Shown here: in pieces, positions 1 through 6,028 of the stretch
Layout: every line of letters starts with the position of its first letter
Position numbering within the stretch: position 1 is the stretch's first letter
Assembly: GCF_050496545.1 (NCBI RefSeq)
Contig: NZ_JBNVZV010000010.1
Coordinates: 62,001-126,000 of the forward strand
Length of the DNA: 64,000 bases
Reading direction: 5' to 3'
DNA from: Phycicoccus avicenniae_A
GTDB taxonomy: Bacteria > Actinomycetota > Actinomycetes > Actinomycetales > Dermatophilaceae
Made by a program: the position numbers and the translations under genes
Notes under the pieces: generated by a model
The model's input: only the letters and a program-made list of their open reading frames with translations
Database searches by the model: none
What the model was told of the DNA's origin: nothing

Positions 1-2
1 GC

Positions 3-842
3 GTGGTTCGTGGGCAAGAATCGCTATTCGGGGGACTGGATCGCAACAACGTCAAGCCAGCGCGACAAGAAGAACTTGAGGTTCTCATCACGGTTAAAGC
101 TGCGCCCAACCCCTCGGAGAAGTCCGGAGAGACGGTATGCGTGGCCGGCGTCGGGCTAACGGCAGGACGAACTCGCGCCAGATGGGTGCGCCTTTACCCG
201 GTCAACTTTCGATTCCTCGAGGCAGACCTCAAGTTCACTAAGTACGACATCGTCCGCGTGCGCGCGACGCCAGCGGTGGGAGACCCTAGAGCTGAGTCTT
301 GGAAGCCGGACATCAGCTCGTTGGTTGTGACGGATCATCTACCCCCATGGCAACGGCGGCGAGAACTGCTGGACTCGCTAGCGGTTGACGATATGTGTGA
401 GCTCAATGGCGTGAATCAGGCGGGCGCCACGGGACCCTCCTTGGGGTTGGCGCCAATCCGGGACATCCGCGACCTCAAGATCACCCGGCACCCGGGCTGG
501 TCAGCAGTCGAGCAGGCCAAGATTGACGCCTACGTGAGCCAACTCGACCTCTTCGATTCGGCCGACAAGACTCCGTTGGAGCCGCCGCGATTCGTCGGTC
601 ATTACGTTTGGCGGTGCCACGCTGAGAGCTGTCGGGGCCACGAGCAGTCCATCATCGATTGGGAGTTTGTCGCTTTGCAGCGCCGCCTCGCTCGTCGCTC
701 GGATGCGGAAGTGCGGGACGCGCTGAGATCGCGGTTCTTGGATCAGATGTTCGGAACCGGGCGAGAGCCATCGTTCTTCGTAGGTAACCAGTCGAAACGG
801 CACCATGTCTTTCACGTCCTCGGGGTGTACTACCCCAACTGA
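3..842 (+). CDS. Conserved DUF488-partner protein (function unknown)
   Basis: A 279-residue protein that I recognise only as a conserved hypothetical often found beside DUF488 genes. Visible marks are an N-terminal beta-rich block with LITVKAAPNPS (residues 28-38), the motif RWVRLYPVNFR (60-70) and KYDIVRVRA (80-88). A C-terminal cysteine/histidine cluster, C205-x4-C210-x2-H213 followed by EQSIIDWEF, looks like a small metal-binding site. The GTG at base 3 is the first start in the window, so the true start may lie upstream. It converges on the HTH-DUF488 gene with a 13-bp overlap of the 3' ends. GC is clearly lower than in the rest of the window, suggesting acquisition by transfer. A nuclease or defence role is possible but is inference only. 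Confidence 0.75.
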   Translation: MVRGQESLFGGLDRNNVKPARQEELEVLITVKAAPNPSEKSGETVCVAGVGLTAGRTRARWVRLYPVNFRFLEADLKFTKYDIVRVRATPAVGDPRAESWKPDISSLVVTDHLPPWQRRRELLDSLAVDDMCELNGVNQAGATGPSLGLAPIRDIRDLKITRHPGWSAVEQAKIDAYVSQLDLFDSADKTPLEPPRFVGHYVWRCHAESCRGHEQSIIDWEFVALQRRLARRSDAEVRDALRSRFLDQMFGTGREPSFFVGNQSKRHHVFHVLGVYYPN

Positions 843-1498
843 CCGATGTGTTGGCGGACCACGAAGCGGTGACAACTCTCCTCGTCATGCTCGAAGCACA
901 GAAGTGCAACATGCTGCCGCGCCGCGCGGCTCTGAATGTCACGAAGGGCGGCCCGCGCAGGCTCAGCACCAAGCAAAGAGTGGTACCGAAGCCTTCCTTG
1001 CTCGATTTCGTTGCCCGCGAAGGCGGCGCGGTTATCCTTTGGATTTCCCAAGGCCCTGTAGTGCAAGTACTCCATCCCGCGGGAGCGAAGGGCTTCGCCT
1101 AACCTCGTCTTACTGAATCCCGGCTTGCGACTGATCGGGTTCAATCGAACGTCGGCGATGACCTCCACCCTCAGGTCGACCAGCCGGTCGAGGAACGTCT
1201 CAAGGTCGAGTCCTTCGTACCCTACGGTTGAAAGATGCCCTGCCGTGCCATTGAGATTCGCAGAGCGGACCCAACGCTGCAGTGGTTTGTCGAGGGCGTC
1301 TGCGAGTGCCGAGGCCGTGAACACGCCGGGGTTTGCTACGTGGCCCTGCTCCAGTTTTAGCAGCGAATGCAGGCTGATGCCTGCGGCGGTCGCCAGCTCC
1401 GCTTGCGTAAGCCCAGCGTTTTGACGACATTGCGAGATGACTCGGCCAAGGGCCGCCCCGCGGCTCAACTGATCATCGGTCACCGTCGGTCGGCTCAT
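830..1498 (-). CDS. XRE-type HTH / DUF488 fusion protein
   Basis: A 222-residue protein with two domains. Residues about 14-70 form a Cro/C1-type helix-turn-helix (the stretch LTQAELATAAGISLHSLLKLE). Residues about 89-220 are a DUF488 domain beginning TVGYEGLDLETFL, with ADVRLNPISRKPGF and the typical end CFEHDEESCHR (C201, C209, H210). DUF488 proteins are usually single-domain and of unknown biochemical activity, so the N-terminal DNA-binding domain is notable. The ATG at 1498 is chosen because it directly precedes the HTH; an in-frame ATG at 1558 would add 20 residues. The 3' end overlaps the convergent gene by 13 bp. GC is lower than the window average. A repressor that senses something through DUF488 is a hypothesis. 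Confidence 0.8.
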   Translation of the reverse strand: MSRPTVTDDQLSRGAALGRVISQCRQNAGLTQAELATAAGISLHSLLKLEQGHVANPGVFTASALADALDKPLQRWVRSANLNGTAGHLSTVGYEGLDLETFLDRLVDLRVEVIADVRLNPISRKPGFSKTRLGEALRSRGMEYLHYRALGNPKDNRAAFAGNEIEQGRLRYHSLLGAEPARAALRDIQSRAARQHVALLCFEHDEESCHRFVVRQHIGQLG

Positions 1499-1677
1499 GA
1501 GGGGTAGTACATCATTACTAGGCGACTTCGACTGCCTCGCGCGACGAACAAGGCTCATTCCACTACTGCGGATCCCTTGATGATCGAGGCATGGGTTTAC
1601 CGGGCAAGGTGGCGCCCCCCTCTTCCTGTTGGGCGTTGAGCTACCCCCCGGAGATTGGCCGTGAGCCGACACCCCTG

Positions 1678-1730
1678 AGTGGGCGGAGCCAAGGGCTAAG
1701 TGGGCGGATGAGAGCGCCCACAGTGGGCGG
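1678..1730. repeat. Cluster of AGTGGGCGG repeats with an inverted copy
   Basis: Three direct copies of AGTGGGCGG begin at 1678, 1699 and 1722, about two helical turns apart. The third forms the perfect inverted repeat CGCCCAC-A-GTGGGCG (1715-1729). The regular spacing suggests a protein-binding site, possibly for the HTH-DUF488 protein encoded about 180 bp away and reading away from it. The binding protein is inferred. Confidence 0.5.
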
Positions 1731-2106
1731 TAGGACTCGACCTCGACGCTGGCGCATCACTTGAAATGGATGCCCGTTCGGGCCTCTCACGCGCACCGGG
1801 CGCCCCTCCTCTCCAAGGCCCCGGCGGCCCGAGCGCCGAGGACGCCTGGGCCAATGCTGCCGAGGTCGCCGCTGTAGCTGGAGCGCGGCCGCCACGACAG
1901 AGGTACCTGCTGCGACGGACCTGCGCGGCTATTCGCGAGGCGCTCGGCGTCGACGCCCCGAATTCGGGTCGCTGTGGCACTACAGGGTCCGACGATGAGT
2001 AGCTGGTCTTGTCCGAGCTCCCCCACCCGCCGGCCGAGCCGGACCGCGCGCTCCTCGCCGACCGGCTGTCAGCGGGCGGGCGATGACAAAGGTCTTGACG
2101 CACGTA

Positions 2107-2121
2107 CTTGCATTTTGCAAG
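2107..2121. promoter_or_regulatory. Palindromic operator, probably for the HxlR regulator
   Basis: CTTGCA-TTT-TGCAAG is a perfect 6+3+6 inverted repeat ending 9 bp before the ATG of the VOC gene. Its AT-rich centre stands out in this GC-rich context. The second gene of the operon encodes an HxlR winged-helix protein, a family that binds such short dyads, so autoregulation is the simplest reading. Confidence 0.65.
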
Positions 2122-2130
2122 CATGCTCGC

Positions 2131-2535
2131 ATGAGCCTCTTCATCACCTGCCCCGTCGAGAGCGTCGACCGCTCGACCGCCTTCTACACAGCCCTCGGCT
2201 TCTCGCTCAACCCGGACATGTCAGACCACAACGTGTCGTGCTTCGCCATCGCGCCCGAGCAGTACCTCATGCTCGGCAGCCGCGAGATGTACGCGAGCGT
2301 CGGCGGCACCGAGGAGCTGATCGGCGGACCCGACACCCCCTCGAAGGTGACGGTGTCGTTCGACCTCGGCAGCCGCGAGGCGGTCGACGACCTCGTCGAG
2401 CGCGCCGGTGCTGCGGGAGGGCGCATCGGTGACATCGACGACTACCCCTTTATGTACCAGCGCCAGTTCGACGACCCCGACGGCTACCACTACTCGCCGT
2501 TCTGGATGAAGCCGCCCGCCGACTCCGGCGAGTGA
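2131..2535 (+). CDS. VOC (glyoxalase/bleomycin-resistance) family protein
   Basis: A 134-residue single VOC-fold protein. The beta-alpha-beta-beta-beta repeats are recognisable from SLFITCPVESVDRSTAFYTALGF at the N-terminus and FDDPDGYHYSPFWM near the C-terminus, the usual end of the second metal-ligand strand. VOC proteins include lyases, isomerases, dioxygenases and antibiotic-binding proteins, so the substrate cannot be told. The ATG at 2131 is preferred to an upstream in-frame ATG at 2083 because homology begins there and the palindrome would otherwise lie inside the gene. The stop overlaps the GTG of the HxlR gene (GTGA), so the two are translationally coupled. Confidence 0.85.
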   Translation: MSLFITCPVESVDRSTAFYTALGFSLNPDMSDHNVSCFAIAPEQYLMLGSREMYASVGGTEELIGGPDTPSKVTVSFDLGSREAVDDLVERAGAAGGRIGDIDDYPFMYQRQFDDPDGYHYSPFWMKPPADSGE

Positions 2536-2873
2536 GCGACCTCGCCGCGGCCCTCGACGTCGTCGGGAGCCGGTGGGCGCTCCTCATCGTGGAGCGGCTG
2601 CTCGACGGCCCGCAGCGCTACGGCGACCTCCAGCGAGACCTGGGCGCGCCGACGAACATGCTGGCCACCCGCCTGCGCGAGCTGCAGGCCGCCGGTGTGC
2701 TGACCCGGTTGCCGCTCCGCCACAACACCCGCGCCTACGCGCTGACGGACCGAGGCCTCGCCCTGCGCGAGGCGATCGACGCCCTCGGCCGCTGGGCCGC
2801 ATCCGCCACGCCTCCCGGGCCGACGGCGGATGCGGACGAGCCTCGCCGACCGCGAGGAGGTCAGCCGACGTAG
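2532..2873 (+). CDS. HxlR-family winged-helix transcriptional regulator
   Basis: A 113-residue HxlR/MarR-like regulator. It begins with the diagnostic VVGSRWALLIVERLLDGPQRYGDL region (residues about 10-33). The recognition helix region (APTNMLATRLRELQAAGVL) and the wing (HNTRAYALTDRG) follow. Family members act as dimers that respond to aldehydes, quinones or other electrophiles. It is coupled to the upstream VOC gene by a GTGA overlap and probably controls both genes through the palindrome at 2107-2121. Its 3' end overlaps the convergent SMP-30-like gene by 13 bp. Confidence 0.9.
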   Translation: MSDLAAALDVVGSRWALLIVERLLDGPQRYGDLQRDLGAPTNMLATRLRELQAAGVLTRLPLRHNTRAYALTDRGLALREAIDALGRWAASATPPGPTADADEPRRPRGGQPT

Positions 2874-3826
2874 GGGTCGGTGACGACCTCGTACGGAGGC
2901 GTCGCGACCGTCTCGTCGAACTTGCTGTCCACGAACAGGATCCGGCCGCGCAGGACCTTGGCGGTCGTCAGCACGCGGGTCGGGTCGGTGGGTCGCTGCG
3001 AGACCAGGCCGGCCCGGCGTCCGTCCACGGTCAGCGTGAGCGTGGCGACGAACCGCTGGAAGTTCCGCACGACGAGCAGCCGGTGGCCCTGCCGAACCAG
3101 CCCGTCGGCGCCGGTGAGGTCGGCACCGCCGGTGGCCACCTCGGAGACGCTGCCGTCCCTGAGGGCGAACCGCCAGAGCCGCCCCGTGGTGCCCTGGGCC
3201 ACGACCAGCGCCGAGCGGTCGGCGCTGACGACGATGCCTCCGAGGTTGAAGCCCTCGAGCTGCGGGACGGTCCCCGTCGCGTCGGCCCACCGGCTCACGG
3301 TCCAGCCGCCGCGGGACTGGGCCACGCGGTACACCTGCGGGGCGTTGGAGTTGGTGAAGTAGGCCGCGCCGTCCGGACCGATCGCGACGTCGTTGAGGAA
3401 GACGTCGTCCCCCGGCGCCCGCAGGGCGGCGAGCAGCCGCCCGCTCGGCGAGTACACCCAGAGGTCGGGGCGGTCGGGCTGGCCGATCCCGTTCGGCCCG
3501 CCGGCGACGTAGACGCGGCCGGCGCGGTCGACCGTGATCCCCCGGGCGGTGAAGCGGCCGTCGGTGCCGTCACCCGCGAGCCACTCCTCGGTCCGCGCCG
3601 ATCGTGCGCTCCCGCGGTGGATCTCGCCGCCGGTCACCTCGCTGACGTAGAAGAGACCGCGGCGGGTGTCGGCGCCGATGCCCTCGAACTTCGAGCCGCC
3701 GGGGTCACCCGTCAGGGTGTAGGAGGTGGGGCGGGCGTGCGCCGAGGCGGGCGCGGCGAGGGTCGTCACGGCGGGGACGACGGTCAGGGCGGCGGCGGCG
3801 AGGGCGGCCGGGACGGTGCGCTTCAC
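2861..3826 (-). CDS. Secreted SMP-30/gluconolactonase-like beta-propeller
   Basis: A 321-residue exported protein. Residues 1-28 are a signal peptide (KR, then an Ala/Val-rich core, ending PASAHA). The mature part has repeated propeller blades such as GITVDRAGRVYVAGG, NDVAIGPDGAAYFTN and GGIVVSADRSALVVAQG, as in SMP-30/gluconolactonase/LRE-like proteins. The catalytic lactonase metal ligands cannot be confirmed by eye. The start is the GTG at 3826, preceded by AAGGAG at optimal spacing; an upstream extension of 26 codons lacks a binding site and would bury the signal peptide. The substrate is unknown, though the nearby exported fructanase makes a sugar-related role possible. Confidence 0.8.
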   Translation of the reverse strand: MKRTVPAALAAAALTVVPAVTTLAAPASAHARPTSYTLTGDPGGSKFEGIGADTRRGLFYVSEVTGGEIHRGSARSARTEEWLAGDGTDGRFTARGITVDRAGRVYVAGGPNGIGQPDRPDLWVYSPSGRLLAALRAPGDDVFLNDVAIGPDGAAYFTNSNAPQVYRVAQSRGGWTVSRWADATGTVPQLEGFNLGGIVVSADRSALVVAQGTTGRLWRFALRDGSVSEVATGGADLTGADGLVRQGHRLLVVRNFQRFVATLTLTVDGRRAGLVSQRPTDPTRVLTTAKVLRGRILFVDSKFDETVATPPYEVVTDPYVG

Positions 3827-3960
3827 GAGGGGCTCCTTCGAGGACGGGGGTCGGGACCATGGCTCCGGGACCATGCTGTGCGACCGTCGGGGCGCCCGCG
3901 TCATCCGCCCGGCGACGCCTCGATAGCCAGATGGATGACGCCCGCCTCCACCCCCGTCTC

Positions 3961-3966
3961 TACGCT
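3961..3966 (+). promoter_or_regulatory. -10-like hexamer TACGCT
   Basis: TACGCT ends 9 nt before the ATG at 3976, which would give a leaderless or very short-leader transcript for the kinase. Confidence 0.45.
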
Positions 3967-3975
3967 GGGCCCACC

Positions 3976-5193
3976 ATGGACCCGACCACGGCCCCCTCCG
4001 ACGCGACCGACCGGACCGGTGGCGGCGGCATCCTCGCGCCGGCCACCGGGCTGGACGCGTGGCTGCGGGCGGTCCTCGTGGTGCTCACCGTCACCTGCGC
4101 CGTCCGTTACCTCGTCCGCCACGACTTCGACGCGGCCGGTCTGGGGGTGCTCGTCGGCGCCGTCGCGCTGGTCGCCGCCTACTCGATGCGCGGCCGCCTG
4201 CCGCAGGGGCCCTCGTGGCCCACCGCCTGGCTCGTGGCCGTCGTGGCGCTGTGGGCCGCACTGACCGTGCTGGCGCCCTCGTTCGCCTGGACGGTGGTCC
4301 CGCTCGCCTTCGCCGCGCTGCAGGTGCTGCCCTTCCGGTACGCCGTCGGCACCGTGGCGCTCATGACGCTGGTCGTGTGCCTGGCGTGGCTGCGGATCAC
4401 CGACGGGCTCGACCCGACCCTCGTCGCCGGTCCGGCGGGGATGGCGCTCATCACCGTGCTCGGGTATCGCGCGCTCGAGCGAGAGGCCGCCGTGCGGCAG
4501 GCCCTGCTGGACGACCTGCGCGCCGCCCAGAGCGACCTCGCGGTGGCCCAGCACCGCGCGGGTGCCCTGACCGAGCGGACCCGCCTCAGCCGCGACATCC
4601 ACGACTCGGTGGGCCAGGGCCTGTCGAGCATCAACCTCCTGCTCAACGCGGCCGACGAGGACTGGGACCGCCGGCCCGGGCAGGCCAGGGACCACGTGCG
4701 TCGCGCCGCGAGCACCGCCCGCGAGGGCCTCGATGAGGTGCGCCGCGTGGTCCGCGACCTCGCCCCCGCCCGGCTCGACGAGGACACCTCGGCCGAGGCG
4801 CTGCACAGTGCCCTGGACGGCGTGCTCGCCCAGGCGCCGCCATCGGTCGACGTGTCCCTGCGGGTGGACGGCTCGGCGCGGCCGGTCCCCGATCCCGTGT
4901 CGACCGCCCTGGTCCGCACCGCCCGCGGGGCCCTGGCCAACGTCTACGAGCACTCCGGCGCCGGGCGCGCCGTCGTCACCCTCACCTACCAGCACGCGGA
5001 GGTGCTCCTGGACGTGCGCGACGACGGCCGGGGCTTCGACCCTCAGCGTCCGCGCGCCCGGGGCGCCCGCGGCACCGGGCTGCGAGGCATCCGGGAGCGG
5101 GTGTCCCTGCTGGGGGGCCGCACCGCGGTGGAGAGCGCGCGGGGCGAGGGGACGACGGTCTCCGTGGCGGTCCCGGCCCCGCCGGTGTCCTAG
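3976..5193 (+). CDS. NarL-type sensor histidine kinase
   Basis: A 405-residue membrane kinase. The N-terminal half holds about five to six hydrophobic segments (residues about 25-170), followed by a short coiled linker. The HisKA_3 dimerisation helix LSRDIHDSVGQGLSSINLLL carries the phospho-accepting His209. A HATPase domain follows, with the N box around TARGALANVYEHSGAG and the G boxes DVRDDGRGFDP and GTGLRGIRERV. The start at 3976 is chosen over longer in-frame options because the upstream codons are low-complexity and a -10-like TACGCT lies just before it. The response regulator gene begins 2 bp after the stop, forming a two-component pair. The stimulus is unknown. Confidence 0.92.
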   Translation: MDPTTAPSDATDRTGGGGILAPATGLDAWLRAVLVVLTVTCAVRYLVRHDFDAAGLGVLVGAVALVAAYSMRGRLPQGPSWPTAWLVAVVALWAALTVLAPSFAWTVVPLAFAALQVLPFRYAVGTVALMTLVVCLAWLRITDGLDPTLVAGPAGMALITVLGYRALEREAAVRQALLDDLRAAQSDLAVAQHRAGALTERTRLSRDIHDSVGQGLSSINLLLNAADEDWDRRPGQARDHVRRAASTAREGLDEVRRVVRDLAPARLDEDTSAEALHSALDGVLAQAPPSVDVSLRVDGSARPVPDPVSTALVRTARGALANVYEHSGAGRAVVTLTYQHAEVLLDVRDDGRGFDPQRPRARGARGTGLRGIRERVSLLGGRTAVESARGEGTTVSVAVPAPPVS

Positions 5194-5194
5194 G

Positions 5195-5833
5195 GTGACG
5201 GCCGTGGCCGCGGTCCGTGTCGTCCTCGTCGACGACCACCCCGTCGTGCGGGCCGGTCTCCGGGCCCTCATCGACAGCCAGTCAGACCTCGAGGTCGTCG
5301 GGGACGCCGACGGGGTGGACGCGGCCGAGCGCGTCGTGAGACGTGAGGCTCCCGATGTGGTCCTCATGGATCTCAACCTGGGTGCCGGCCCCGGCGGGGT
5401 CGAGGTGACCGCCGTCCTGCGGTCACTGCCCTCACCGCCCCGGGTGCTCGTCCTGACCACCTACGACACCGAGTCCGACATCCTGGCGGCCCTCGACGCG
5501 GGGGCGACGGGGTACCTGCTCAAGGACGCGCCACCGCAGGAGCTGTTCGCCGGCATCCGGGCCACGGCCCGCGGGGAAACGGTGCTCGCGCCCTCGGTGG
5601 CCGCGACCCTGGTGCGCCGCGCGTCCTCGCCCGGCCCGGTGCTCACGGAGAGGGAGGTCGAGGTGCTCGAGCTGCTCTCCCGCGGGATGGCCAACAAGGA
5701 GATGGCCCGCGAGCTGTTCGTGTCCGAGGCGACCGTGAAGTCGCACCTGTCGCACATCTACTCGAAGCTCGGGGTGGACACCCGGGCCGGGGCCGTCGCG
5801 GCGGCGATCGAGCAACGCGTCATCCGCCGCTGA
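5195..5833 (+). CDS. NarL/FixJ-type response regulator
   Basis: A 212-residue regulator. The receiver domain shows the acidic pair in VVLVDDHPVVRAG, the phospho-acceptor aspartate in VVLMDLNLG, the switch threonine in LVLTTYD and the conserved lysine in YLLKDAP. A LuxR-type DNA-binding domain follows (LTEREVEVLELLSRGMANKE and VSEATVKSHLSHIYSKLGV). GTG 5195 and GTG 5204 are both plausible starts. It lies directly after its kinase and is surely its partner. Targets may include the flanking secreted-protein genes, but that is inference. Confidence 0.93.
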   Translation: MTAVAAVRVVLVDDHPVVRAGLRALIDSQSDLEVVGDADGVDAAERVVRREAPDVVLMDLNLGAGPGGVEVTAVLRSLPSPPRVLVLTTYDTESDILAALDAGATGYLLKDAPPQELFAGIRATARGETVLAPSVAATLVRRASSPGPVLTEREVEVLELLSRGMANKEMARELFVSEATVKSHLSHIYSKLGVDTRAGAVAAAIEQRVIRR

Positions 5834-5999
5834 GAGTGGCGGCGCTCGGGGTCCGCCGGAGCCGGCCGGCATCGGCCGGCGTCCGCCATCGTCGCAATGG
5901 GGTGGCCGTCGCGGCGCCCGATGGGGGCCGACCTCGTCCCGGGCGGTCGCTCGACGCGCGCCGGGCGTCGTCCGCGGGTAGCGTTTCGTCCCGACCGCA

Positions 6000-6013
6000 T
6001 GACAACGTTGTCA
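6000..6013. promoter_or_regulatory. LacI/GalR-type operator
   Basis: TGACAACGTTGTCA is a perfect 14-bp palindrome with the central CG typical of LacI-family operators. It lies 15 bp before the start of the GH32 gene, placed to block transcription or early elongation. No LacI-family gene is in the window, so the regulator would act in trans. Confidence 0.75.
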
Positions 6014-6028
6014 ACACCCGGGGACACC

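Larger units (their letters stand above)
1499..2130. other. Gene-poor spacer
   Basis: About 630 bp between the HTH-DUF488 gene and the VOC gene. Short open frames exist on both strands but look like composition artefacts: arginine- and serine-rich, no family resemblance and no ribosome binding site. The stretch contains the nonamer repeat cluster at 1678-1730 and the palindrome at 2107-2121. No RNA gene was recognised. Confidence 0.6.

Noticed and set aside
1696..2124. 142-codon minus-strand open frame in the spacer
   Set aside because: Ser/Arg/Ala-rich, no binding site, no family likeness; overlaps regulatory palindromes.
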